Assembly: GCF_013823385.1 (NCBI RefSeq)
Contig: NZ_PNMA01000003.1
Coordinates: 124,001 to 188,000, forward strand
Source: Hyphomonas sp.
GTDB lineage: Bacteria > Pseudomonadota > Alphaproteobacteria > Caulobacterales > Hyphomonadaceae
Direction of reading: 5' to 3'
Length of the DNA stretch: 64,000 nt
Shown here: piece by piece, positions 42,156 through 49,973 of the stretch
Layout of the letters: every line of letters begins with the position of its first letter
Numbering within the stretch: position 1 is the stretch's first letter
The notes under the pieces: model-generated
The model's input: only the letters and a program-made list of their open reading frames with translations
What the model was told of the DNA's origin: nothing
Databases searched by the model: none
Translations under genes and position numbers: made by a program

Positions 42156-42809
42156 ATGGCGAGTGCCAGTGTTCAGGCGTATGAAATAATCCGGCAAGAG
42201 ATCATCTCTGGCCGTTTCCCGCCGGGGCACCGTCTGATCGAGTCCGACCTGACCGCGCTCTGCAAGGTATCGCGCACGCCGGTTCGCGAGGCATTGCGCC
42301 GTCTCGTGAATGAAGGGCTGGCCGAGTTCAGCCCCAACCACGGCGCGCAGGTGGCCGATCCGGGAGATGAGGATCTGGAAGCGCTCTACGAATTGCGGAC
42401 CCTCATTGAGGGTTATGGCGCTGCGCGCGCGGCCACACGGATATCGGAGGCTGAGATCGCTGAACTGGAGGCGCTGGCCAGTCAGATGGAAGCGCTCGTC
42501 AAGAAAGGCGCAGATCACACCCCCGAGGCCGCCGGCGCGAACAGCCGGTTTCACCGGATCATCCTGGAAGCCGCCCGCAGCGCGCGGCTTTTGAGTGTGG
42601 CCGGTCTGGTGGTCGAAACGCCGTTGGTTCTGCGCACGCTGGCGCGGTATTCAGCCGACGAGCGCGACCGCTCCATGCGGCATCACCGTGAACTCATCGC
42701 CGCTTTCCGGGCGCGGGACGCCCGCTGGGCAGAGGCTGTAATGACCGGCCATATCAAGGCAGCCTTTGCCGCCATTCGCCGGGACCTCGCTCAGCGCAGT
42801 CCCGGCTGA
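42156..42809 (+). CDS. GntR family regulator, FadR/FCD subfamily
   Basis: The protein is 217 aa from the ATG at 42156 with GAGGAG upstream. The N-terminal wHTH is AYEIIRQEIISGRFPPGHRLIESDL with CKVSRTPVREALRRLVNEGL. The C-terminal all-helical FCD domain starts at LYELRTLIEGYGA and includes NSRFHRIILEAA and MRHHRELIAAFRARD, whose His residues usually bind metal. FCD ligands are carboxylic acids. It should repress the divergent CoA-transferase/ligase operon through the TTGTATACAA sites. Confidence 0.93.
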   Translation: MASASVQAYEIIRQEIISGRFPPGHRLIESDLTALCKVSRTPVREALRRLVNEGLAEFSPNHGAQVADPGDEDLEALYELRTLIEGYGAARAATRISEAEIAELEALASQMEALVKKGADHTPEAAGANSRFHRIILEAARSARLLSVAGLVVETPLVLRTLARYSADERDRSMRHHRELIAAFRARDARWAEAVMTGHIKAAFAAIRRDLAQRSPG

Positions 42810-42818
42810 GGGCTAAGA

Positions 42819-43469
42819 TCAGCGCTGATCTGACGGGCGTGAGGACAGGAAGTCTGCGCTGCTGAAACCTTCTGGCGCATCGACCTCAACAATCGCTTCG
42901 GGCCGGTCGTCGAATTCTGTTTTCAGCGCGCGGGACATGATGGCGTGCATCACATACATGGACACGATGTAGGTGAATTCCAGGATTACCTCGTCACTGA
43001 GGAAAGTTTTGAGCTTGGTCATCACTTCAACTGGTGTCCGGCCACGGCCCGTTGAGAGACAATCCGCATACGCCAGGACAGCGCGCTCCTGATCGTTGAA
43101 GAGATCGGACACCTGCCAGGCCGGAACCGCCTTGATCTTGTCATCTGAAACGCCGAGGGCGCGAAGAAGCTTGCAGTGCTGAGAGAAGACAAACTGGCTG
43201 CCAATGGTCCAACCAACCCGCGTCTGGCCAAGTTCGCGCAATACAGGGTCAAGATGGATGTTCGGGCTTCGGTAAAGCTTGAAGCCATTGACGGCGTGTT
43301 CAAACACTTCTTCGGAGTTGGCGAAAACGCTCCACCAGTTACCCGGCGACCCTGTGGCCGTTCCCGGATCGGTGATCGGGTCGCGATCGGGGCCGAAGAG
43401 GCGTTCGAAATAGGCCAGCATCGTGGCGTTGGTGAGTTCGGCGCGGGGAACTTGTCTGATAGCGGGCAT
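42819..43469 (-). CDS. Carboxymuconolactone decarboxylase/AhpD-like protein
   Basis: The protein is 216 aa from the ATG at 43469 (AAGGAA upstream). VGWTIGSQFVFSQHCKLLRALGVSDDKI is the AhpD-like core, but only one Cys is present where peroxidase-type members have CxxC. FNDQERAVLAYADCLSTGR is the second family helix. The role may be lactone decarboxylation, isomerisation or a non-enzymatic one; the missing Cys argues against AhpD-type peroxidase activity. It is the last gene of the MFS, NTF2-like, CMD operon. Confidence 0.82.
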   Translation of the reverse strand: MPAIRQVPRAELTNATMLAYFERLFGPDRDPITDPGTATGSPGNWWSVFANSEEVFEHAVNGFKLYRSPNIHLDPVLRELGQTRVGWTIGSQFVFSQHCKLLRALGVSDDKIKAVPAWQVSDLFNDQERAVLAYADCLSTGRGRTPVEVMTKLKTFLSDEVILEFTYIVSMYVMHAIMSRALKTEFDDRPEAIVEVDAPEGFSSADFLSSRPSDQR

Positions 43470-43482
43470 GAGGTGTTCCTTG

Positions 43483-43875
43483 TCAGGCGTTTGCAAATTT
43501 CCGGAATTCGGCAACATGGGCGGAATCGAAATACTCATCCAGCCGGGTGATCCGGCCCTCTTTCACCAAGCACACAACACAGGCAGGAAGCTGGAGGCGC
43601 ACGCCATCATGGATGCGGGTGCCGCGCAGGATATGCTGCTGCACAAATCCGCCTGCGAACACGTCCACCCGGCGGTTGTCATATATGCGGTCGCTGATGC
43701 GGGTGACCATTCCGGCAAGGGTCTTGCGATTGTCTTCAGGGGTCTGTTCGGCCTGGTCCGTGTTATGCCAGATCTTCGCGTCTGGGGCGTAACAGGCGAC
43801 CAGCGTGTCAATGTCACCCGCCTCTACGGCATCAAAGAAGCGCTTCGCCAGCGCACGGATGTCTGTCTCGGACAT
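43483..43875 (-). CDS. NTF2-like (SnoaL/ketosteroid-isomerase-type) protein
   Basis: The protein is 130 aa from the ATG at 43875 with GGGAGG upstream. The opening IRALAKRFFDAVEAGDIDTLVACYAPDAKIWHN is the NTF2-like helix-strand start. ACVVCLVKEGRITRLDEYFDSAHVAEF is the closing strand and tail. Members are isomerases, dehydratases or hydrolases of small cyclic compounds. It lies 13 bp before the CMD gene and 35 bp after the transporter. Confidence 0.85.
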   Translation of the reverse strand: MSETDIRALAKRFFDAVEAGDIDTLVACYAPDAKIWHNTDQAEQTPEDNRKTLAGMVTRISDRIYDNRRVDVFAGGFVQQHILRGTRIHDGVRLQLPACVVCLVKEGRITRLDEYFDSAHVAEFRKFANA

Positions 43876-43910
43876 GGGGCCTCCCATTTGCGTGTGCTTA
43901 TCCTTTGAGC

Positions 43911-45239
43911 TCAGAAACCAGTTTGTATGCGGCGTGTTTCATGATCGGAGGTGATTGTGCGCGCCATCATGATGTAGAGGCCCATGGCGATCAGGGAAAC
44001 CGGGATCGTCGAGGCAAGCGCCCAGCGCAGGCTGTTCTGTGATCCCAGCGATGTAAAGAGGTCCGACAGCATGCCGATCATCAGCGGGCCGCCGCCGATG
44101 CCAACCAGATTGAACGACAGCAGCAGTAGCGCTGTTGCTGTGGCGCGGGCACGCAGAGGCGCGAGATTCTGTGTCAAGGCGAGGGCGGGGGCAACGTACA
44201 TCACCACGGTCACCATTGGGATGAGCATCAGGATAAGCGTCAGTTCCCAGCCCGGCATGAACAGCGCCAGGAGAAGAAACGGGCATCCGATCATGACCGA
44301 AAGCGCGGGCGCCCAGGCATAGGCCGTCAGACTTTTCCTCACGCCGATATTCACGATCGCGCCGCCACCCCAGATGCCAAGCCCCATGCAGATGCCCGCC
44401 GCCGGACCAAACCACAGCGCAAGCTGTTCCAGCGCCATGCCGTTTTCTCGCATGAGAAAGGCGGGGATCCAGTTCAGCAGGCCATAGCTGACAAAGGCCA
44501 GCAAGCCGCTTGCCGGGAGCAGAAGCCGCAAGGTGGGTAGCATCATGAAGATACGGATCGTGGAGAGCAGGGAAGGCGCCTTATCATCGGCGGTGGCTGG
44601 CGTCGCCGCTTCGGTCGCGCCCCGCCGAGGCTCGCGCACCAGCAACCAGAGCACGGGGGCGAGCGCAACGCCGAGAATGGCGACTGCGAAGAACGCCATC
44701 CGCCAGCCATATTGTGCCGCGATGAAGCCGCCCAGCGAGATGCCGATGAAAACCCCAATTGGTCCGTTTACGGTATACAGACCTATGATTGCCGGGCGTT
44801 GTTCCGGTTTGAAATAGTCCGACAGAATTGAAAGGGAGGGCGCTGTGCCTCCGGCCTCACCGACGCCAACGCCGAAACGGGCGAGAGCGAGTTGCCAGAA
44901 ATTCTGCGCAAATCCGCAAAGACCTGTGCAAACACTCCACATCGTGCAGGCGATAGCAACCAGCTTCACGCGATTGATCCGGTCCGCCAGCATTGCAACG
45001 GGAACCCCCATCGAAGCGTAAAAGAGCGCAAAGAAGAGGCCGGTCAGAAGACCAAAGGCGGTATCGCTGAGGGGAATATCCTGCCGGACAGGTTCGATCA
45101 GCAGGGAGAGGAGCTGGCGGTCCACATAATTGATGGAACCAATGGCCATAAGAACAACCAGGGCGAGGGTTTTCTGCAGCGGTGTGGCCGGGGTCACCGG
45201 TCCTGCCGAAATGGCAGTAGCCTGAGCAGTTTCAGCCAT
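43911..45239 (-). CDS. MFS transporter
   Basis: The protein is 442 aa from the ATG at 45239 (AAGGGGAG upstream), with 12 predicted helices. SINYVDRQLLSLLIEPVRQD at the first helix and GVPVAMLADRINRVKLVAI after helix two are typical of the anion:cation/spinster-like members that import organic acids or export lipids. GVGVGEAGGTAPSLSILSDYFKPEQRP is the motif C region. It heads the operon with the NTF2-like and CMD genes. A GTCAA-N5-TTTAC dyad lies 62 bp upstream. Confidence 0.92.
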   Translation of the reverse strand: MAETAQATAISAGPVTPATPLQKTLALVVLMAIGSINYVDRQLLSLLIEPVRQDIPLSDTAFGLLTGLFFALFYASMGVPVAMLADRINRVKLVAIACTMWSVCTGLCGFAQNFWQLALARFGVGVGEAGGTAPSLSILSDYFKPEQRPAIIGLYTVNGPIGVFIGISLGGFIAAQYGWRMAFFAVAILGVALAPVLWLLVREPRRGATEAATPATADDKAPSLLSTIRIFMMLPTLRLLLPASGLLAFVSYGLLNWIPAFLMRENGMALEQLALWFGPAAGICMGLGIWGGGAIVNIGVRKSLTAYAWAPALSVMIGCPFLLLALFMPGWELTLILMLIPMVTVVMYVAPALALTQNLAPLRARATATALLLLSFNLVGIGGGPLMIGMLSDLFTSLGSQNSLRWALASTIPVSLIAMGLYIMMARTITSDHETRRIQTGF

Positions 45240-45300
45240 GTTTCTCCCCTTTGGAGCGTCTGCGCGCTTTGACCGGGAGCGTACCGCTCTCGGTTTATGT

Positions 45301-45315
45301 GTCAACTTAGTTTAC
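45301..45315. promoter_or_regulatory. MarR-type dyad in the MFS promoter
   Basis: GTCAA-CTTAG-TTTAC differs at three positions from the perfect dyad GTCAA-CTAAA-TTGAC at 46722-46736. It lies upstream of the MFS operon. Confidence 0.4.
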
Positions 45316-45345
45316 GGTTTTCGATCTGTTCGCAAGCTGCGAGAT

Positions 45346-46059
45346 CTACTGGCCGCTTTTCAGCATGTTTTCGCCGAACAGGTTCGACCATGCCTCTTCG
45401 GTGAGTTGAGGCCGCAGGCTGGAGAGGTTGCGCTCATTGCTGATCTCGGTTCCTCGCTGCACGCCCGGCCGCTCCTCAATCTCTGCAAACCAGCGCTGGA
45501 TCGCCGGATAGGGCTCCAGCGGCAGCTGGATTGCCCGAACGGCGCGCACCCACGGCCAGGTCGCGATATCCGCGACGGAATAAGTGTCGCCGGCCATGTA
45601 GGGTGTCTCCTGCAATCTGCGCTCCAGAACATTCAGCAGGCGGATCGCCTCGTTGCGGTAACGCGTAACCGGATAGTCCTGTCCTTCGGGCGCATAGCGG
45701 ATGAAGTGGTGGGCTTGGCCATGCATTGGCCCAAAGCCGGCCATCTGCCACATCAGCCATTGCTGCGCGAGCGCGCGGCCGCGCGCGTCCCCTGGCATCA
45801 GCGCGCCGCCATGCTTCTCCGAAAGATAAAGCAGGATGGCTCCGGATTCGAATACCGGAAAGGGCGCTCCGCCATCTGCCGGGGCATGATCGACGATCGC
45901 GGGTAGGCGCCCGTTAGGATTGATCTGCCGGAACGCCTTTGTCAGATGCTGGCCTGCCAGCATGTCATACGGAATAAGGCGGTGGGGCACATCAAGTTCG
46001 GCCAGCATGATCGACACCTTGTGACCATTGGGTGTCGGCACGAAATGAACGTCTATCAC
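45346..46059 (-). CDS. Glutathione S-transferase (YfcG/Ure2-like)
   Basis: The protein is 237 aa. The thioredoxin-like half has VHFVPTPNGHKVSIMLAELDVPHRLIPYD and FRQINPNGRLPAIVD with the cis-Pro, then FESGAILLYLSEKHG for glutathione binding. The helical half has WLMWQMAGFGPMHGQAHHFIRYAPE and YMAGDTYSVADIATWPWV. The Thr-Pro-Asn-Gly start replaces the catalytic Tyr/Ser, as in YfcG-type disulfide-bond reductases. It is 11 bp after the VOC gene, and the two form an operon next to the MFS operon. Confidence 0.92.
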   Translation of the reverse strand: MIDVHFVPTPNGHKVSIMLAELDVPHRLIPYDMLAGQHLTKAFRQINPNGRLPAIVDHAPADGGAPFPVFESGAILLYLSEKHGGALMPGDARGRALAQQWLMWQMAGFGPMHGQAHHFIRYAPEGQDYPVTRYRNEAIRLLNVLERRLQETPYMAGDTYSVADIATWPWVRAVRAIQLPLEPYPAIQRWFAEIEERPGVQRGTEISNERNLSSLRPQLTEEAWSNLFGENMLKSGQ

Positions 46060-46070
46060 GCCGGGCCCCG

Positions 46071-46649
46071 TCAGGAGGGCTGAAGAACGCTGGGGTCGGG
46101 TTTGCCATCGGCCCGCACAGGCGCATGGCGCACATCGCTCTTGTCAAATTCCCGTGTCCAAGCGGCCAGCTCCAGGCAGATGCCGTCGGGATCGAAGAAA
46201 TACACGGACCGGACGAACACATCCTTCGTCAACTCCTTCGACATCTGCGTCGGGGAGTCGTCGTGATTGAATATCTCGGTCACATCGACGCCTTTGGCCT
46301 TCAGCTTCGCGTAATATTCATCGAAACGTTCGGCCGGGACATTGATCGCAATATGGTTCATCGAGCCGTGTGCGGAGCGGATATTGCCACGGGTCGGCAG
46401 ATTTTCGGGCGCCGCAATGCCCGGCGCGGCCTGGGGCGCGTCCGGGAACCAGAAGAAGGCAATGCAATCGCCATTCCCGACGTCAAAGAAAAAATGCTGA
46501 CCTTTGCCGGCAGGCAGATCAATCGTCTTGATCAGCGGCATACCGAGGACATCGCGGTAGAAGGTAACGGTCTTGGCCATATCCTTGCAGACCAGCGCAA
46601 GGTGGTTCACGCCCAGAAATTCGAATTCCTGATTGCGGGGTTTGCTCAT
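46071..46649 (-). CDS. VOC (vicinal oxygen chelate) family protein, copy 1
   Basis: The protein is 192 aa with two beta-alpha-beta-beta-beta modules. VNHLALVCKDMAKTVTFYRDVLGMP starts the first and MNHIAINVPAERFDEYYAKL the second, and FFDPDGICLELAAWT ends it. His in VNHLAL, His in MNHIA and Glu in CLELAA are candidate metal ligands. Members are glyoxalases, dioxygenases or resistance proteins. It is a close paralogue of the protein at 47563-48108, about three quarters identical by eye. It leads the VOC-GST operon, divergent from a MarR gene. Confidence 0.88.
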   Translation of the reverse strand: MSKPRNQEFEFLGVNHLALVCKDMAKTVTFYRDVLGMPLIKTIDLPAGKGQHFFFDVGNGDCIAFFWFPDAPQAAPGIAAPENLPTRGNIRSAHGSMNHIAINVPAERFDEYYAKLKAKGVDVTEIFNHDDSPTQMSKELTKDVFVRSVYFFDPDGICLELAAWTREFDKSDVRHAPVRADGKPDPSVLQPS

Positions 46650-46721
46650 CGTTTCTTCCTCCTGTCTGGCCGGTTTTTTGGCTCATGTTCTGCGGGGCAG
46701 CGTATCTGATACAATCATCAT

Positions 46722-46736
46722 GTCAACTAAATTGAC
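46722..46736. promoter_or_regulatory. MarR-type dyad between VOC copy 1 and the MarR gene
   Basis: GTCAA-CTAAA-TTGAC is a perfect 5-bp inverted repeat with a 5-bp spacer in the 175-bp divergent region. Similar dyads occur at 45301 and 42012. The regulator at 46825 is the obvious candidate to bind it. Confidence 0.5.
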
Positions 46737-46824
46737 GATAATTTCATCTTCGTCTCTTATTCCTCTCCAGTTTCCAGGAGTGTGCGGTGTTTGCATCGGC
46801 GCTCAGGCGAGGTAAGGCGCAAGG

Positions 46825-47319
46825 ATGCCAAAGACTGAAGACAATGCGATGCAGGCCAACCAGATTCTCCTGAATCTGCTTTCCGGCTTTTACTGGTTTG
46901 ATGAGGGGCTCCAGAGTTATATCCGCGCCTGCGGGTGGCCTGAGGTGACGCGCCCCCAATCCATGGTGATGGCCAATGTGGTGATGGGGGTTCGCCGTCC
47001 CTCCGACATTGCGCGCCGTCTCGGCATCAGCCGGCAGGCGATTCACTCCACGCTGAAATCCATGATCGATATGGGCATGGTCGAACTTGCCGACGATCCC
47101 GGAAACCAGCGTGTGAAGGTTGTGGTCCTCACGCCGACCGGCGAGGCAATGCGCCGGGATGCCCAGCGCGCCATGCAGCTGATGATCGCGACGCTGGTCG
47201 GGCGCATCGGCGAAGATGCGTTCAAGGCAACCGCAGATACCCTTGCCAGGGATTGGGGCGCCCCGATGTCATTTCGCCCGGAGGATACGGGCGAAGATGC
47301 AGGCCGCAAGCCCGGCTAA
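46825..47319 (+). CDS. MarR family regulator 1
   Basis: The protein is 164 aa. The winged helix is RRPSDIARRLGISRQAIHSTLKSMIDMGMVELADDPGNQRVKVVVLTPTGE, and helices on both sides form the dimer interface. It is divergent from the VOC-GST operon. A perfect GTCAA-N5-TTGAC dyad lies in the shared promoter, with related dyads before the MFS and CoA-transferase operons, so it may control most of the left half of the cluster. MarR ligands are commonly phenolic acids. Confidence 0.9.
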   Translation: MPKTEDNAMQANQILLNLLSGFYWFDEGLQSYIRACGWPEVTRPQSMVMANVVMGVRRPSDIARRLGISRQAIHSTLKSMIDMGMVELADDPGNQRVKVVVLTPTGEAMRRDAQRAMQLMIATLVGRIGEDAFKATADTLARDWGAPMSFRPEDTGEDAGRKPG

Positions 47320-47502
47320 CTCCAGTTTCAGGCGGTCCTCCGCTGAAGCAGCCCCTTTCTCAAGGCCTTGCCGTTAAGGGCAAATGCCCGAGGGGCAGGT
47401 TCACCACACAGATGCAAGCGGCGGTAATCTGTGTCCGGCATTCAGTCGGCTTGATCCGCCGGAGGGCCACCCCGGCGAATTGATTTGCGAGCCATTCTGA
47501 AT

Positions 47503-47519
47503 TAGCTATCTATGTAAAT
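47503..47519. promoter_or_regulatory. Shared cluster motif, copy B (VOC copy 2 promoter)
   Basis: TAGCTATCTATGTAAAT ends 43 bp before the VOC copy 2 start. With the preceding T it matches copy C at 15 of 18 positions. The remaining gap from 47320 shows no gene. Confidence 0.5.
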
Positions 47520-47562
47520 GAGCCCTGATCCGATTAAGCAAATAACAGGGCGGGAGGAACAT

Positions 47563-48108
47563 ATGGCTGAGCAACGTCCGTTCGAATTCAAAGGCGTGAA
47601 CCATCTCGCGCTGGTTTGCCGCGACATGAAGAAGACGGTTGAGTTTTACCGCGATACGCTGGGCATGCCCCTGATCAAGACGATCAATCTGCCCAACAAT
47701 TCCGGCCAGCATTTTTTCTTTGACTGTGGGAACGGCGATTGCATTGCCTTCTTCTGGTTCCCGGATGCGCCCAAGGCCGCACCTGGAATTTCTGCGCCCT
47801 CCACACTGCCGACACGTGGAAGCTTTGTCTCTGCCCACGGATCAATGAACCATATCGCGCTGAACGTTCCGGCTGAAAAGTTTGACGAATACTATCAGCG
47901 CCTCATCGAGCGCGGGGTCGATGTCACGCCCATCCTCAACCACGATAATTCGCCGATGCAGGTCAGCGCTGAAGTGACGGACGATGTGTTCGTCCGCTCG
48001 GTCTACTTCTTTGATCCCGATGGTATCTGCCTGGAATTTGCCTCCTGGACCAAGACATTCGACGAGAGCGATGTCGCCCACGAACCGATGTCGGCTGAAC
48101 AGGTCTGA
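47563..48108 (+). CDS. VOC (vicinal oxygen chelate) family protein, copy 2
   Basis: The protein is 181 aa from the ATG at 47563, preceded by GGGAGGAACAT; an upstream in-frame ATG at 47518 has no ribosome site and lies in the promoter motif. The two VOC modules align over their whole length with copy 1, including VNHLAL, FFFDCGNGDCIAFFWFPDAP, HGSMNHIALNVPAE and YFFDPDGICLE. Candidate metal ligands are conserved. It stands alone between two MarR genes and has its own promoter with the cluster motif. Duplication with separate regulation suggests two related substrates or two stages of one pathway. Confidence 0.88.
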   Translation: MAEQRPFEFKGVNHLALVCRDMKKTVEFYRDTLGMPLIKTINLPNNSGQHFFFDCGNGDCIAFFWFPDAPKAAPGISAPSTLPTRGSFVSAHGSMNHIALNVPAEKFDEYYQRLIERGVDVTPILNHDNSPMQVSAEVTDDVFVRSVYFFDPDGICLEFASWTKTFDESDVAHEPMSAEQV

Positions 48109-48131
48109 GATCCAGGCGAGAGCCCTCGCTA

Positions 48132-48623
48132 TCAGGGCGGTGGAGCGGGGGTCTGCAACAGCCGGTCTTCTGGCTCCAGGTTCTGGTTCACCTTGGTGAG
48201 GAGGCGTCGCAGCTCAGACTTTTCCTTCGGGGTCAGTCCTTTTGTTGCGAGCTCGTTGACCTCTTCCACCAGAGGCATCAGCTTTGCCTTCAGAGCCCTG
48301 GCTTTGGGCGTAAGAAGGATGTTGATCTTGCGGCCATCTTCCGTGCTCGGTTTGCGGGTAATGAGGCCGGCCTTTTCCAGGCGCTTGACGGCTATCACGG
48401 TGGTCGGCTCACGCATGCTGACCCGTTGGCTGAGCTCGCGCTGACTGATGCCGTCTTCGATCCACAGCACCCGCAGGAAATGCCATTGGGAAGCGGTGAC
48501 GCCATATTCGGAGGTGCGCACTTCCAGCGCGCGGGAGACAGACCGGAAGGATTTCCGCAGGAGATAGCCAAGACTGTTGCTCCACTCGGAGTAAGGGCTT
48601 TCAGTTCCGGCTTTTTTTGTCAT
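48132..48623 (-). CDS. MarR family regulator 2
   Basis: The protein is 163 aa from the ATG at 48623. The longer frame begins with TTG at 48650 and is rejected. VTASQWHFLRVLWIEDGISQRELSQRVSMREPTTVIAVKRLEKAGLI is the MarR winged-helix core, and RKPSTEDGRKINILLTPKA is the wing. It converges with VOC copy 2 and diverges from the alpha/beta hydrolase gene. A TTTGCAAA palindrome near 48643 lies in its own promoter, and the TAGNTAGCTA motif lies before the hydrolase. It is the best candidate regulator for the four-copy motif. Confidence 0.92.
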   Translation of the reverse strand: MTKKAGTESPYSEWSNSLGYLLRKSFRSVSRALEVRTSEYGVTASQWHFLRVLWIEDGISQRELSQRVSMREPTTVIAVKRLEKAGLITRKPSTEDGRKINILLTPKARALKAKLMPLVEEVNELATKGLTPKEKSELRRLLTKVNQNLEPEDRLLQTPAPPP

Positions 48624-48734
48624 ACGAAATACGCTCCTGTTTGTTTGCAAACTATATGGATGCTGCGCGTTTCAAGGCAAGCACCGGTTGCCGGGAGGGC
48701 AGAGGTTAGCTCAAGAAAGGTTTCGGAAAAAGGT

Positions 48735-48751
48735 TAGATAGCTATGCAAAT
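48735..48751. promoter_or_regulatory. Shared cluster motif, copy C (hydrolase promoter)
   Basis: TAGATAGCTATGCAAAT lies 83 bp before the alpha/beta hydrolase start in the region divergent from MarR regulator 2. Confidence 0.5.
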
Positions 48752-48834
48752 CCTTTTTGGTTTGCTACCGCTCGAAACGAGAAGAAACAGCCCCATGGCA
48801 TGTTTCCTGTACAGACAATTGGAGGAACGCCCGA

Positions 48835-49971
48835 ATGACCGATGCAGGCCGGATTGAAGACACAGTCGATAGCCGTTTCGTCAGCAGTGAATCGCCCACA
48901 TCTCCCAGGATCATGGCGGGAGGCCATCCCTGCCAGGGAGTTCACTGGACGCCTAAGGGCAACCCGGCCCCGCGCGTGGCATTCATTGCCACCCACTACA
49001 ATGTCGACTTCAGCGAACATTATTTCGCGCCCTATCTGGCCTCTCGCGGATATGGTTTCCTCGGATGGAACACGCGTTATCGCGGCGCCGAAGATATGTT
49101 CCTGCTGGAACATGCGCTGGTCGATATCAGCGTCGGGGTAAAATGGCTGCGTGAGGTTGCGGGCGTCGAAACCGTTGTGCTCTTCGGCAACTCCGGCGGT
49201 GGCTCGCTGATGGCGGCCTATCAGGCCGAGGCCACACGCTCTACACTTTCCGGAAAGCTGAAAGGCGCCGGCGCTGAGCGCCTGGCCGCTCTGCCACCGG
49301 CGGATTTCTACGTCTCCAGCAATGCCCATATCGGCCGCCCTGAAGTCATGACAGACTGGATGGATGCTTCGGTGACGGATGAATGGGACCCGGTCGCAAC
49401 CGACCCGTCTCTGGACCCGTTCAATCCTGACAATGGCCCGCCTTATGCGCCCGAATTCGTCACCCGTTACCGCGCCGCCCAGCGCGCGCGCAACCAGCGC
49501 ATCACCGATTGGGTGAAGGCTGAACTGGCGCGTCTCAACGCTGCAGGAATTCCCGACCGGATCTTCCCGCTGTTCCGCATGTGGGGCGACTTGCGCTGCA
49601 TGGACCCGGCGCTGGATCCGTCCGACCGGAAGCCCCGCTGGTGCTATCGCGGCGATCCCGCCATTGCCAACAGAAGCCCCAGTATTGGCCGCGCATCCAT
49701 GCTGACCAGCTGGCTCTCCATGTGGTCACTCGAAACATCGGACTGCCAGGGGGAGCCTCATCTGAAAAAGCTGGCCGTCCCGTCTCTGGTCATTCAGGGT
49801 ACGGCAGATACCGGCGTTTTCCCGAGCGATGCAGCCCGCATTCACAAAGCTATTGGCGCGTCCGACAAGCAGTTGCAGATGCTCCCCGGCGCGCATTATT
49901 TCGAAGATTCTGCGCAGCACCGGCATGATGCCGCCGACGTCGTTACAAGCTGGCTTCAGGCGCGGATATAG
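48835..49971 (+). CDS. Alpha/beta hydrolase
   Basis: The protein is 378 aa from the ATG at 48835 with GGAGGAAC upstream. The nucleophile elbow is VVLFGNSGGGSLMAAY with Ser120. PRVAFIATHYNVDFSEHYFAPYLASRGYGFLGWNTRYRG supplies the oxyanion strand region. Candidate acid and His are in VIQGTADTGVFPSDA and PGAHYFED near the C-terminus. A 190-residue insert between Ser and the acid is larger than in typical esterases. It could hydrolyse an ester, lactone or C-C bond. The PanE-like gene follows 2 bp later. Confidence 0.88.
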   Translation: MTDAGRIEDTVDSRFVSSESPTSPRIMAGGHPCQGVHWTPKGNPAPRVAFIATHYNVDFSEHYFAPYLASRGYGFLGWNTRYRGAEDMFLLEHALVDISVGVKWLREVAGVETVVLFGNSGGGSLMAAYQAEATRSTLSGKLKGAGAERLAALPPADFYVSSNAHIGRPEVMTDWMDASVTDEWDPVATDPSLDPFNPDNGPPYAPEFVTRYRAAQRARNQRITDWVKAELARLNAAGIPDRIFPLFRMWGDLRCMDPALDPSDRKPRWCYRGDPAIANRSPSIGRASMLTSWLSMWSLETSDCQGEPHLKKLAVPSLVIQGTADTGVFPSDAARIHKAIGASDKQLQMLPGAHYFEDSAQHRHDAADVVTSWLQARI

Positions 49972-49973
49972 GC

